Shown: positions 18,056-26,975, counted from the first letter of the stretch. The stretch: DNA of 64,000 nt from Senegalia massiliensis (GCF_009911265.1 NZ_QXXA01000012.1:1-64000); one strand, 5' to 3'. The notes: a model not told the origin generated them from the sequence alone. Numbers and translations: made by a program.

Positions 18056-18668
18056 TTAGATCTTCTCCTTTCATTAGGTCTTTAAATTCTTCTATGTCCT
18101 GATTTAATAAGTTTTTTACTGATTTAGAAGTGAGCGTTGCACCTGTAATGGCATCTACATTTCCATCTGCTGCAGGTCTATATTCAAGATAGTTTTTATT
18201 ATCTCTATCTAAATCTATATTCCTAAATTGATCTTTAAACCACATTTCATCAATTCTGCCACCAAGACCAGGAGTTTCGCTGTGTGATACAAAATCAACT
18301 CCTAAAAGAGTGTTTAGATTTTCATCTACAGCAGCATATCCTTTAATAGTACCCCAAAGACCGTTACCTTCTACAGGAAAGGCATATCCTAATTTCTTAC
18401 CATCTTTTTCTGCTCCATATATAGTAATATCATCAACCTTAAAAGGTTTTAAATGTTCCTTATATAATTCTTCTATTTTTTTATCGTTATCATTTGGATA
18501 ATCTACATCGAACACATATAAAAGCGTTTTCCACTCGTCTATTTGTGCATTTTGTGCTATAACATCTTTAGTTGTATAGTTTAATAATGATAATACAAGT
18601 GTAAAAAAAGCAGTTACTAATATCATAAAAATAATAGGATAACTAAATGATTTTTTTATATTTTTCAT
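18045..18668 (-). CDS. nqrC: Nqr/Rnf FMN-binding subunit C (RnfG-like)
   Basis: A 207-residue protein with one N-terminal transmembrane helix (about residues 10-29) and an extracytoplasmic FMN-binding domain. The flavinylation motif DAITGATLTS near 173-182 is intact; ApbE attaches FMN to the Thr of the AT pair in this family. SHSETPGLGGRI near 126 is also typical of NqrC/RnfG. It overlaps nqrB by four bases (ATGA). No apbE gene is in the window. Confidence 0.93.
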   Translation of the reverse strand: MKNIKKSFSYPIIFMILVTAFFTLVLSLLNYTTKDVIAQNAQIDEWKTLLYVFDVDYPNDNDKKIEELYKEHLKPFKVDDITIYGAEKDGKKLGYAFPVEGNGLWGTIKGYAAVDENLNTLLGVDFVSHSETPGLGGRIDEMWFKDQFRNIDLDRDNKNYLEYRPAADGNVDAITGATLTSKSVKNLLNQDIEEFKDLMKGEDLNGK

Positions 18669-19639
18669 GCTGTAACCTTCTTTCTCTTAGCCTTTTTACT
18701 CTTTTTATAATATTTTACTCCTTCATCAATTATAGGGGCAAAAGTATTTCCTATAAGTATTGCAAACATTATACCTCCTGCAAATAAAGCGTATCCTCTT
18801 ATAATTACTGTGATAGCACCAATTAAAATTCCATAAATCCATTTTCCTTCTTTAGTTTTAGCTGAAGAGATAGGATCAGTTGCCATAAATACTGCACCAA
18901 ATAACAATCCACCGCTCATAACTCCAAATAGCGGATTTGGTACAGATGTAAATCCTATAAGTCTTAGTATCAAACTTAAACCTACAAAACCTGAAATTAC
19001 AGCTGTCATAGTTTGCCATGAGGCTGTTTTTGTATAGATTAGATAAATTCCAGCAAGTATTATTAAAAGTGCACTTGTTTCTCCTAAAGAGCCAGATACA
19101 TTCCCTAGGAATAAATCTATGTAGTTAGATAGTTCTCCAGTTTCTCTAAAATTTAGCATAGGTGTAGCAGTAGCTATAGCATCTACTGAGCTAGTCATAT
19201 AACGAGTAAAGCCACCTAAAAATGAGTTTGATACATTTGACCAGTCAATAGTAAGTGGTTGTGGGAATGATACATATACAAAGGCTCTTGCAACTAATGC
19301 AGGATTAAAAACATTTTTACCAAAACCACCAAATACAGCTTTACCAAAAATTACACCAAATATAATTCCTAAGGTTCCTACCCAATAAGGAGTACTAGGT
19401 GGGAGAGTTAATGTAAAGAGAATAGATGTTACAATTACAGCTTCAGATACTTTTCCTTTGCCATATTTCTTTTCAAATATGTATTCTGTAGCACAACCCC
19501 AAATTGTAATCCAAGTCATTAATAATAATGACCTCCATCCAAAAAAGTATATTGATGCTAAAATTATTGGTATTAAGGAATAAATAACTTTACGCATCAT
19601 TTTTTGTTGCATGAAATTATTTTTCAAACTAAAAGACAA
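18665..19639 (-). CDS. nqrB: Nqr/Rnf membrane subunit B (RnfD-like)
   Basis: A polytopic membrane protein of about 324 residues, the first gene of the operon. FNPALVARAF, the flavinylation-type motif DAIATATPML (AT kept, preceding S/T-G replaced) and FMATDPISS are typical of NqrB/RnfD. It is closer to RnfD in length (about 350) than to Vibrio NqrB (about 415). The TTG at 19639 is preferred because GGAGGTG sits six bases before it; an in-frame ATG at 19654 has no ribosome site and lies just upstream of that GGAGGTG. No nqrA precedes it. Confidence 0.9.
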   Translation of the reverse strand: MSFSLKNNFMQQKMMRKVIYSLIPIILASIYFFGWRSLLLMTWITIWGCATEYIFEKKYGKGKVSEAVIVTSILFTLTLPPSTPYWVGTLGIIFGVIFGKAVFGGFGKNVFNPALVARAFVYVSFPQPLTIDWSNVSNSFLGGFTRYMTSSVDAIATATPMLNFRETGELSNYIDLFLGNVSGSLGETSALLIILAGIYLIYTKTASWQTMTAVISGFVGLSLILRLIGFTSVPNPLFGVMSGGLLFGAVFMATDPISSAKTKEGKWIYGILIGAITVIIRGYALFAGGIMFAILIGNTFAPIIDEGVKYYKKSKKAKRKKVTA

Positions 19640-19819
19640 TATGTACACCTCCATGATTTATTTTTTAACAGGATTTATTTGACTAGATACTTTATACCCA
19701 ATATTTTCTATAATAAAATAAATAACATAAAAATTTAGCAATATTTTGAATTTTAAGTGCTTAATATAAAACAGAAGTGGTATATATTAAACATAGCATT
19801 TATATAAGGAGGAATTACT

Positions 19820-19882
19820 ATGGCTGATGAAGAAGTTAAGAAAAAAGAAGGTATGTATTTCCAATGTTTAGATAATAGGTGA
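19820..19882 (+). CDS. Possible 20-codon leader peptide ahead of the Nudix gene
   Basis: ATG at 19820 is preceded by AAGGAGGAATTACT, a full-strength ribosome site, and reads 20 codons, strongly charged at first (MADEEVKKKEG), to TGA at 19880-19882. The Nudix ATG follows after seven bases, and its own AGGTGA ribosome site overlaps this stop. This could be a coupled leader peptide or the stub of a lost gene. I do not recognise it. Confidence 0.4.
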   Translation: MADEEVKKKEGMYFQCLDNR

Positions 19883-19889
19883 TAAATTT

Positions 19890-20504
19890 ATGAAATTAGA
19901 TCAAATAATAAATAAAGTTGCAAATAGAATCTCCAAACCTTTAGGAATAGATAGAGATTTTGCTATATTAGTACCGCTAATATATGTAAAAGATGAGTTA
20001 CACATATTATATGAAGTTAGGTCTAAAAAACTTAATACTCAACCAGGAGAAATATCATTTCCGGGTGGTAGAGTAGAAAAAGGAGAAACTTTTAAGGATG
20101 CAGCAATAAGAGAAACAATGGAAGAATTAAATATTAAAAGAAAAAATATAAATATTATAAACTCTATTGACTATATAATAATGCCTTTTAATATATCATT
20201 ATATCCCTATGTTGGAATTATAGAGGATATAAATTTTGAAGATATAAATTATAGTGAATCTGAAGTAGAAAGTATTTTTACTGTTCCATTGAAATTTTTT
20301 CTAGAAAACGAACCTGAAAGATATAATATGGGTATCTCACCCCAGATAGGAGATGATTTTCCTTATCATTTAATAAATAATGGAAAAGCCTATGATTGGA
20401 GAACAGGGATTTATCCAGTGTTTTTTTATAGATATAAAGACTATGTTATTTGGGGTATGACAGCAAGAATGACAAAGAATTTTGTAGATATTATAAAAGA
20501 ATAA
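19890..20504 (+). CDS. Nudix hydrolase, CoA pyrophosphatase (YeaB/NudL) type
   Basis: A 204-residue hydrolase. The Nudix box reads GGRVEKGETFKDAAIRETMEEL (residues 55-76; G-x5-E-x7-RE-x2-EE). GEISFPGG just before it is the marker of the CoA-diphosphatase subgroup, which splits CoA into phosphopantetheine and 3',5'-ADP. The ATG follows AGGTGATAAATTT. It is divergent from nqrB, with about 0.25 kb between them. Confidence 0.85.
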   Translation: MKLDQIINKVANRISKPLGIDRDFAILVPLIYVKDELHILYEVRSKKLNTQPGEISFPGGRVEKGETFKDAAIRETMEELNIKRKNINIINSIDYIIMPFNISLYPYVGIIEDINFEDINYSESEVESIFTVPLKFFLENEPERYNMGISPQIGDDFPYHLINNGKAYDWRTGIYPVFFYRYKDYVIWGMTARMTKNFVDIIKE

Positions 20505-20518
20505 AATTTTTAATATTA

Positions 20519-20557
20519 GTCCCTGACTTCTTTTAAAGGAGGTTGGGGATTTTTTTA
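20519..20557 (+). terminator. Terminator after the Nudix gene
   Basis: CCCTGACTTCTTTT and AAAGGAGGTTGGGG pair along their whole length with several G-U pairs, followed by seven T. Confidence 0.75.
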
Positions 20558-20644
20558 TAAAAAATTATTAAATTTTAAAACTTTTTTTATAGTTATATCG
20601 TTATTATATATGGAAATGTTTTTAAAGAGAAAAGGGGTGATATC

Positions 20645-21214
20645 ATGCCTACTGATGAAGAACTTATTGAGGAAATAAATAAGGGGTCTCAAGCTGCAAT
20701 GGAGGTGCTAGTAAAGAAATATTATAAAAGCATATTTTCTTATATTTATCGTAAAGTTGGGGACTATCATATTTCCTATGATTTAACACAAGAAGTCTTT
20801 ATAAAAATGATGAAATCAATAAATAAATATGAAGGAAGGGGAAAGTTTAATAATTGGATATTAAAGATAGCTGTTAATCATTGTAATGATTATTATAAAA
20901 GTAAAACATTTAAGAATAGAACAAGGGAAACTAAACTAGAAGATAGTATGTCAGAAAATAACGATAAAGTATGGGATTTATTAAAGAAAAAGATAGAAAG
21001 AAACTTAGTTAAGAAAGAAATTTTAAGACTACCTGATTATCAAAAAGATGTTCTAATATTAAGGTATTATCATGACATGAAGTTAAAAGAAATAGCAGAT
21101 ATAACAGAGAGCAAAGAATCAACGGTTAAATCAAGGTTAAGGCAAGGTACATGTAAATTAAAGAAAAATCTATTAGGAGGTGAAGATATTGAAAAGAGAA
21201 AAAGAAGATTTTGA
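20645..21214 (+). CDS. ECF-type RNA polymerase sigma factor
   Basis: A 189-residue sigma-70 family factor with region 2 (about residues 20-90; YDLTQEVFIKMMKS, the core-binding segment) and region 4 (about 125-180; LPDYQKDVLILRYYHDMKLKEIADI followed by the HTH ESTVKSRLRQG). It probably drives its own operon with the membrane protein and ABC exporter downstream. No classical zinc-finger anti-sigma gene follows; its 3' end overlaps the next gene, which encodes a membrane protein that may fill that role. Ribosome site GGGGTGAT. Confidence 0.9.
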   Translation: MPTDEELIEEINKGSQAAMEVLVKKYYKSIFSYIYRKVGDYHISYDLTQEVFIKMMKSINKYEGRGKFNNWILKIAVNHCNDYYKSKTFKNRTRETKLEDSMSENNDKVWDLLKKKIERNLVKKEILRLPDYQKDVLILRYYHDMKLKEIADITESKESTVKSRLRQGTCKLKKNLLGGEDIEKRKRRF

Positions 21215-22013
21215 AACATATAAAGATATGACAGAAGAAGAATTAGATAATTTGTGGTCTATGATGGATCGCTATACTGTTGAATTACCTAGTGAGAAAG
21301 AGATAGATAAATCTATAAATGGATTACGAAAATATGTACCTGATAAAAAGAAAGAATATCATTTTATAGATAGATTTTATTATTTAATGAGAAAAGGAAT
21401 GTTAGAAATATCATTTATTAATAAATTCTTTTGGGTAATAAGTAGTTTATTGTTTGCCATAGGAGTTATTTGGATGTATTTTAATCGAGATATGAATCCA
21501 TATCTTATAACTATAACATTATCTCCTTTACCTTTTACAATTGGAATAGTAGAAATATTTAAAGGTAGAGATAGAGGTATGATGGAAATAGAAATGACCT
21601 GTAAAATATCCTATGGAGAAATACTTCTATCCAAATTAACTATAATTGGATTTTATAATATTATTCTAAACACAATTTTTACATTGTTATTATATTCTAT
21701 AAGTAATTTTAATTTCTTGAGATTAACTATAATGTGGTTCACTCCCTTTACATTTATCTCTGGAATATCCCTATGGCTAGCTATGAAAATTAAGAGCAGC
21801 TATACTATGACTATAATAGTATCACTATGGATAAGTTTAATAATTATGATTATTAATACTCCATTACTCTTAGAGAGGCTTCTTTTAGTAAATATAAGTG
21901 CATATGTAGGTATATCAATACTTGGAATTAGTATAAGTTTAATTCAGATAAAAATATTTATAGATAAAAATATAATAAATAAGGAGAGAGGATTATTTGA
22001 AATTAATTATTGA
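21189..22013 (+). CDS. Membrane protein of the ECF/ABC operon, possible anti-sigma
   Basis: A 274-residue protein. A soluble acidic N-terminal part of about 80 residues (TEEELDNLWSMMDRYTVELP...) is followed by about six transmembrane helices in three pairs. The position directly after a sigma gene, with a cytosolic head, suggests an anti-sigma or sensory partner, but no ZAS zinc motif is present, so this is inference. The start is taken as TTG at 21189, eight bases after AGGAGG; a GTG at 21180 is in frame but inside the ribosome site. It overlaps the sigma gene by 26 bases. Confidence 0.7.
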   Translation: MKREKEDFETYKDMTEEELDNLWSMMDRYTVELPSEKEIDKSINGLRKYVPDKKKEYHFIDRFYYLMRKGMLEISFINKFFWVISSLLFAIGVIWMYFNRDMNPYLITITLSPLPFTIGIVEIFKGRDRGMMEIEMTCKISYGEILLSKLTIIGFYNIILNTIFTLLLYSISNFNFLRLTIMWFTPFTFISGISLWLAMKIKSSYTMTIIVSLWISLIIMIINTPLLLERLLLVNISAYVGISILGISISLIQIKIFIDKNIINKERGLFEINY

Positions 22014-22866
22014 TAATATAACAATGAAGTATAAAGATAAAATTGCAGTAGAAAATTTTACTGTTAAACTAGATAAAGGAGTATATGGCTTTTTAGGACC
22101 TAATGGATCAGGCAAAACTACATTGATGAGAGTATTGGCAGATCTATTAAGGCCAACTAAAGGTAGAATTTTATTAAACGATAGAGATATATCTACAATG
22201 GGGGATGACTATAGAGATATATTAGGATATCTACCTCAAAGCTTTGGATTTTATAAAAGCTTTACTGCTCATAAATTTATGATGTATATAGCAGCTTTAA
22301 AGGGCATAGATCAATCTAAAGCATTAAAGAAAGTTGATGAATTGTTAGAATTAGTTAATCTTAAAGAACATTGTAAAAGAAAAATTGGAAAATTCTCTGG
22401 TGGAATGAAGCAGAGAATAGGAATAGCTCAAGCCTTGATCAATGATCCTAAAATATTGATATTAGATGAACCTACAGCAGGTCTTGATCCAAAGGAAAGA
22501 ATACGATTCAGAAATTTAATATCAGAAATATCCAAAGATAGGATAGTTTTATTGTCTACTCATATAGTTTCAGATATAGAATATATAGCTAAAGAAGTAA
22601 TTTTAATAAAAGAAGGAAAATTGTTGGGGATAGATTCTCCAGATAATATATTAGAAAACATGAAAGGAAAAGTATGGAAAGGGACTACGACAGAAGAAAG
22701 GTTTAGAAATATAAAGAATGATTATAAAATAAGTAATGTAGTTAGAAAAAATGGTGTACAACTTAGAATAATATCTGATAAAAAGCCTTTTCTAAAGGCT
22801 ATAGAAGCAGAACCACGATTGGAAGATATGTATCTATATTATTTTGATAAGGAGGTGGAAGAGTGA
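21997..22866 (+). CDS. ABC transporter ATP-binding protein
   Basis: A 289-residue ATPase with Walker A GPNGSGKTT (about residue 35), signature FSGGMKQRIGIAQAL (about 133), Walker B ILILDEPTAGLDP (about 153) and H-loop STHIVSD (about 187). The C-terminal 80 residues are the extension seen in CcmA/BcrA-type exporters. Start TTG at 21997 after AAGGAGAGAGG. It overlaps the preceding gene by 17 bases and the permease by four, so it forms one export unit with it. Confidence 0.9.
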   Translation: MKLIIDNITMKYKDKIAVENFTVKLDKGVYGFLGPNGSGKTTLMRVLADLLRPTKGRILLNDRDISTMGDDYRDILGYLPQSFGFYKSFTAHKFMMYIAALKGIDQSKALKKVDELLELVNLKEHCKRKIGKFSGGMKQRIGIAQALINDPKILILDEPTAGLDPKERIRFRNLISEISKDRIVLLSTHIVSDIEYIAKEVILIKEGKLLGIDSPDNILENMKGKVWKGTTTEERFRNIKNDYKISNVVRKNGVQLRIISDKKPFLKAIEAEPRLEDMYLYYFDKEVEE

Positions 22867-24050
22867 TAAATTTAGTTAAATTTGAGTTATATAAGATAAT
22901 TAGTAAGAAAAGTTTACTTATTGGATTATTATTTTTTATTTTGATTTATGGATTTGGTACTTTCTATGATTATGAAACTCAAAAAGAGTATAAAAATATT
23001 GCAGAAAAAGAATTTAACAGATTTGAAGGGAAACTTACTGAGGAAAAATTAAAATTAGCTCAAGAAGGTCATAAAAAAATTGAGAAGAAAGCTATGGAGG
23101 GTTCTCGAAATGGAAAATCCTTTTTAGAGGTGTTAAGTACAAGGGATCATGCGTTAGATGGAGTGTATCAACATGTTTCAATGGTTGCAGGGATACAGAA
23201 AAGAAAAGAAGAACGAATAAATGAATTATATAATAGTATAGAAAACAATGTTTTAAATGACTATAAGCATAAACAATCTAAATTAGAATATAATATGCTC
23301 AAAGATATATCAAAGCCTGAGATATATGATGAGTCATTTTGGGGTGGAATTTTAGGGTATTTTGACGGTGTAGGGTTCTTGGCTTTAGGTGCTATTTCTT
23401 TATTAGGTTTATCTAGTGTATTTACTGAAGAATATAGTACAAGGATGGATAGATTAATTCTTAGCAGTAAAAATGGAAAAAGCAAGGTTATAACATCAAA
23501 AATAATATCTGCATTTATCTTTATAGTATGTATGTGTATAATAGTTTTTATAGTTAATTTTATAACTATTTTAATTTTATATGGTAATAATGTATGGAAT
23601 ATTCCAATACAGAGTTTTTCTCCTATAGCATATTCTCCATATGATTTTACAACAATTGAATTCTTATTAATTCAGATATTATTTAATTTTGTTGGTATAT
23701 TATCCTTTAGCTTATTAGTTTTAGCATTGTCATCCATAAGTAAATCTTTACTTATACCATTTTTTATAGGAGGAATGGTGTATATATTGCCTGTACTTAT
23801 AAAGATATATCTTCCTTATCCAAAGGGTTACTCTAGTTATGGTTCAAAACATTGGATAGAAACATTAGAGAACTTGAGTTATGTGGGTGTATCGAAAGCA
23901 TATGATTTATTTAATGGGTTTTATACCCTAAACATATTTGAACGACCAATACTCTATCCCTATGCTGCTATAGTCATTATGATTATCTTAGGAATACTAT
24001 CTACTATATTTATATATATTAGTTTCAGAAGACATCAAGTTAAAAGTTAA
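22863..24050 (+). CDS. ABC transporter permease (ABC-2 type)
   Basis: A 395-residue membrane protein. One N-terminal helix (about residues 16-36), an extracytoplasmic loop of about 120 residues rich in charged residues, then five or six helices, the layout of ABC-2 exporters with a large first loop. It starts GTG at 22863, overlapping the ATPase stop (GTGA). Its partner is the ATPase just upstream; the cargo is unknown. Confidence 0.85.
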   Translation: MINLVKFELYKIISKKSLLIGLLFFILIYGFGTFYDYETQKEYKNIAEKEFNRFEGKLTEEKLKLAQEGHKKIEKKAMEGSRNGKSFLEVLSTRDHALDGVYQHVSMVAGIQKRKEERINELYNSIENNVLNDYKHKQSKLEYNMLKDISKPEIYDESFWGGILGYFDGVGFLALGAISLLGLSSVFTEEYSTRMDRLILSSKNGKSKVITSKIISAFIFIVCMCIIVFIVNFITILILYGNNVWNIPIQSFSPIAYSPYDFTTIEFLLIQILFNFVGILSFSLLVLALSSISKSLLIPFFIGGMVYILPVLIKIYLPYPKGYSSYGSKHWIETLENLSYVGVSKAYDLFNGFYTLNIFERPILYPYAAIVIMIILGILSTIFIYISFRRHQVKS

Positions 24051-24056
24051 ATAAAA

Positions 24057-24093
24057 TAAGCCCATACTTGATAATTCAAGGTATGGGCTTTAA
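24057..24093. terminator. Bidirectional terminator between the ABC permease and MATE genes
   Basis: AAGCCCATAC (24058-24067) pairs with GTATGGGCTT (24081-24090), extended by TTG/CAA inside the loop, with A/T-rich flanks on both sides. Confidence 0.75.
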
Positions 24094-24099
24094 ATTATA

Positions 24100-25482
24100 T
24101 TATTTTTCTTCTATAACTGGTTTAAAACTTGATACATTATTTGTGTTTTCATTTAGCTTTTTCATTTCTAATGTGATCCATATTCCTGTAACTAATGATG
24201 CTAGTATATCAGATACTGGCGCTGCCATCCAAATTCCTTTTAAACCAAATACCTTTGACAATAATATTATACCAGGAATTAAGAAAACCACTTGTCTTGA
24301 TAAACTTAGAAACATTGCATGCTTAGGCTTTCCTACTGCTTGGAAGTAATTTGAGCATACTATTTGAAAACCTATTATTGGTAGCATAAATAGGAATATT
24401 CTTAGTCCGTTTGTTGCCATCTCAATTAAGTTTTTATTATTTCCACCAAAGAAAGAAATTAATTCCTTAGGAAATGCTCTAGTTATAATATATCCTGTAA
24501 CAGTAATAAAAGTAGCACCTATTACTGCAAGTTTTAGAGCCTTTTTTACTCTATCAAATTGTTTTGCTCCATAATTATATCCAATAATAGGTTGAACACC
24601 TTGGTTTATACCAAATATAGGCATAAGTATAAACATGGTAATACTATTTATAATACCAAATGAGGCAATAGCTGTATCTCCACCATAAGTTTGAAGGTTA
24701 TTATTTAATATAGCATTTATAGCAGATGAAGCTATTTGCATTAGAAATGGTGCAGAACCTATTGCAACAATATTTTTTACTACAGGTAATTGTAATTTGA
24801 AATTATCTTTATGAATATTTAAAGAACTTTTGCCTCCAAAGAAATAAGATAATACCCATATAGCAGAAGCAGCTTGAGATATTATTGTTGCAAAAGCTGC
24901 ACCACGTATTCCCATATCTAATACGAATATAAATATAGGGTCAATAATAATATTTAATGCTGCACCTATTAACATAGTAAGCATAGCCGTTTTAGGGTTA
25001 CCTTCAGCTCTTATAAAGTTATTCATTCCAAACCCTACAGTTTGAAAAATTGCTCCAAATAATATTATTTGAAGATAATCACGAGAATAAGGAAGTACTG
25101 AGCTACTTGCACCAAATAACTTTAATAGTGGATCTAAAAATATAAGTCCTAAAGCTGAAATAATCACAGCTACTATTACAAGTAAAAACATTCCATTACC
25201 TAATATTTTTTCAGCTTCCTCTTTTTTGTTTTCACCAAGTTTTATGGAGATTAGGGAAGTAGCACCAATTCCTATAAGCATGCTAAATGCCATTATTATA
25301 AGCATTATAGGAAATCCTATAGTTATACCTGCTATACCTAGTTCACCAACTTTACGTCCCACATAAATTCTATCAATTGTATTATATAGTGCATTTACCA
25401 TCATACCAACTATAGCTGGTATAGAAAATTTAAGTAATAATTTTCCTATAGGAGCATTGCCTAATAATTTTTGTCTATCCAT
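24100..25482 (-). CDS. MATE family efflux transporter
   Basis: A 460-residue protein with twelve predicted helices in two homologous halves, each starting with a P-x-I-V/G-type segment (FSIPAIVGMMVNALYNTIDRIYVG near residues 19-41). This is the multidrug and toxin extrusion family, which uses a Na+ or H+ gradient. RAEGNPKTAMLTMLIGAALN near 158 is a typical MatE motif. It lies ten bases after a marR gene, probably its repressor. Confidence 0.9.
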   Translation of the reverse strand: MDRQKLLGNAPIGKLLLKFSIPAIVGMMVNALYNTIDRIYVGRKVGELGIAGITIGFPIMLIIMAFSMLIGIGATSLISIKLGENKKEEAEKILGNGMFLLVIVAVIISALGLIFLDPLLKLFGASSSVLPYSRDYLQIILFGAIFQTVGFGMNNFIRAEGNPKTAMLTMLIGAALNIIIDPIFIFVLDMGIRGAAFATIISQAASAIWVLSYFFGGKSSLNIHKDNFKLQLPVVKNIVAIGSAPFLMQIASSAINAILNNNLQTYGGDTAIASFGIINSITMFILMPIFGINQGVQPIIGYNYGAKQFDRVKKALKLAVIGATFITVTGYIITRAFPKELISFFGGNNKNLIEMATNGLRIFLFMLPIIGFQIVCSNYFQAVGKPKHAMFLSLSRQVVFLIPGIILLSKVFGLKGIWMAAPVSDILASLVTGIWITLEMKKLNENTNNVSSFKPVIEEK

Positions 25483-25492
25483 ATACTACACC

Positions 25493-25939
25493 TCACACCT
25501 TTGTCATTAATTCAACTACATTCTTTATACTTTTAGAAAATTTTTTAGTTTCTTCTTCATTTAAATTTTGAAATAATACTTTCATTGCATCATCAAATAG
25601 AGATTTTTGATATTGCATGTAATTTTCACCTTTTTCAGTAAGGGACAGTAAATATCGTCTTCTATCATTAGGGTCTATCTTTCTTGATACTAAATCTTTT
25701 TCTATCAATGAATCAATAAGAGTAGTTAAACTTCCTTTTCTCATACCTAAGTATTTACCTAAGGTAGAAGGAGATAAATATTTATGTCTACCTAAAATCA
25801 TAATAGTTCTATTTTGATTTTTATTGCAATGGTAGCTTTTATGATTAGTAGTTCTAAAAATTTTACCAATTTTACTATGAAATAATGCTGTGAATTCTAA
25901 TAAATTTTCATTTATAGAACTTAATTCTTTATCTTTCAA
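25493..25939 (-). CDS. MarR family transcriptional regulator
   Basis: A 148-residue winged-helix repressor. The HTH is LSPSTLGKYLGMRKGSLTTLIDSLIEKDLV (about residues 56-85), and the wing DPNDRRRYLLSLTEKG follows. It starts with TTG at 25939 after GAGGTGAAA and precedes the MATE gene in the same operon. Its probable operator is the inverted repeat at 25966-25993. It probably senses a compound exported by the pump, which is inference. Confidence 0.9.
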   Translation of the reverse strand: MKDKELSSINENLLEFTALFHSKIGKIFRTTNHKSYHCNKNQNRTIMILGRHKYLSPSTLGKYLGMRKGSLTTLIDSLIEKDLVSRKIDPNDRRRYLLSLTEKGENYMQYQKSLFDDAMKVLFQNLNEEETKKFSKSIKNVVELMTKV

Positions 25940-25965
25940 AATTTCACCTCAATTTAATTAGTATA

Positions 25966-25993
25966 ACTAATAGTTAGATTTCTTACTATTAGT
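25966..25993 (-). promoter_or_regulatory. Probable MarR operator
   Basis: ACTAATAGTTAGA, two bases, TCTTACTATTAGT: a 13-bp inverted repeat with one mismatch, next to a TATACT -10-like element (minus strand, 25964-25959). Size, A/T content and position fit MarR autoregulation. Confidence 0.6.
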
Positions 25994-26087
25994 ATTCTAA
26001 CTACATTCATATTAAAAGTCAAGTATTGATTGAAAAATATGTTAAAAAGATTATATAATAATATTAATATATTTAAGGAGTGGTAAT

Positions 26088-26588
26088 ATGCAAAAGATAA
26101 AAAAGGTAGATATAAAAGATAAAAAGAAATTTTATGGATATTTGAACTTGAAATTAACAGGTCTCATATGTGAAGAATCAGATTGGCTTGCTAATTTATC
26201 TAATAGTGCAGCACTTTTAGGTTTATTACTAGAGGATATAAATTGGGCAGGATTTTATTTATATAAAAAAGGTGAATTAGTATTAGGGCCTTTTTGGGGA
26301 AAGCCTGCATGCACTCATATAGAAATAGGAAAAGGAGTCTGTGGTACAGCAGCAGCAACAAGACAAGTACAAATAGTAGAAGATGTAAACAAGTTTGAGG
26401 GGCATATTGCATGTGATGTAGCTTCACGTTCAGAAATAGTAATACCTATAATAAAGGAAGGAGAATTAATAGGAGTACTGGATATAGATAGTCCTATAAC
26501 TAATAGATTTTATAAAGAAGATGGTAAGTATTTAGAAGCATTTGTAGATATATTAAATAAATATGTAAATTGGGAAGATATAAAATAA
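26088..26588 (+). CDS. msrC: Free methionine-(R)-sulfoxide reductase, GAF domain
   Basis: A 166-residue single-GAF-domain enzyme that repairs free L-methionine-R-sulfoxide. The family's Cys motifs are visible: GPFWGKPACTHI near residues 64-75, GKGVCGTAA near 80 and HIACDVASRSEIV near 108-120, the three Cys used for catalysis and disulfide relay. ATG start with AAGGAG. It is probably co-transcribed with the small membrane-protein gene 18 bases downstream. Confidence 0.92.
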   Translation: MQKIKKVDIKDKKKFYGYLNLKLTGLICEESDWLANLSNSAALLGLLLEDINWAGFYLYKKGELVLGPFWGKPACTHIEIGKGVCGTAAATRQVQIVEDVNKFEGHIACDVASRSEIVIPIIKEGELIGVLDIDSPITNRFYKEDGKYLEAFVDILNKYVNWEDIK

Positions 26589-26606
26589 AAAATAGGGGGA
26601 TTAACT

Positions 26607-26894
26607 GTGAAAAAAATTGAAGTAAGAGAATTAGGGATTTCAAGTTTGGTTAAAGTTACATTATATTTTTCAATTATACCAATAGCTTTAATGATTATAG
26701 TAGGGGTATTGGCTTTTATTGCAGGTTTAATTTCAGGAGAAAGAGCAGCTATTGCTTTTGGAATGTTATATCTTGCTATGCCTATAGCAGTTGTAATAAT
26801 ATATGGAGTTACAATGGCTATAGGTGGAGTTTTATATAACGCTTTCTCTTCAAAATTTGGAGGATTAGAAATATTTATAAAAGATAAAGAATAA
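26607..26894 (+). CDS. Small two-helix membrane protein, unknown function
   Basis: A 95-residue protein with two long hydrophobic helices (about residues 18-45 and 52-77) and a short charged C-terminus (IFIKDKE). I do not recognise the family with certainty; it loosely resembles DUF3566-like proteins. GTG start after AGGGGGATTAACT, 18 bases from the msrC-like gene. Confidence 0.7.
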   Translation: MKKIEVRELGISSLVKVTLYFSIIPIALMIIVGVLAFIAGLISGERAAIAFGMLYLAMPIAVVIIYGVTMAIGGVLYNAFSSKFGGLEIFIKDKE

Positions 26895-26930
26895 AAAAGT
26901 TCCGTTAATTTATTTTAACGGAACTTTTTT
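26893..26930 (+). terminator. Terminator after the small membrane protein gene
   Basis: AAAAAAGTTCCGTTAA / TTAACGGAACTTTTTT, a perfect 16-bp stem with a 6-base loop; strong T-run. Confidence 0.9.
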
Positions 26931-26975
26931 GACTATAAGTACATCTAATTATAAAGAAAAGAGATACAGAAAGAG

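Noticed and set aside
15723-19639. A standard Rnf complex
   Set aside because: No RnfC or RnfB; the last gene has the NqrF domain order (2Fe-2S, FAD, NADH).
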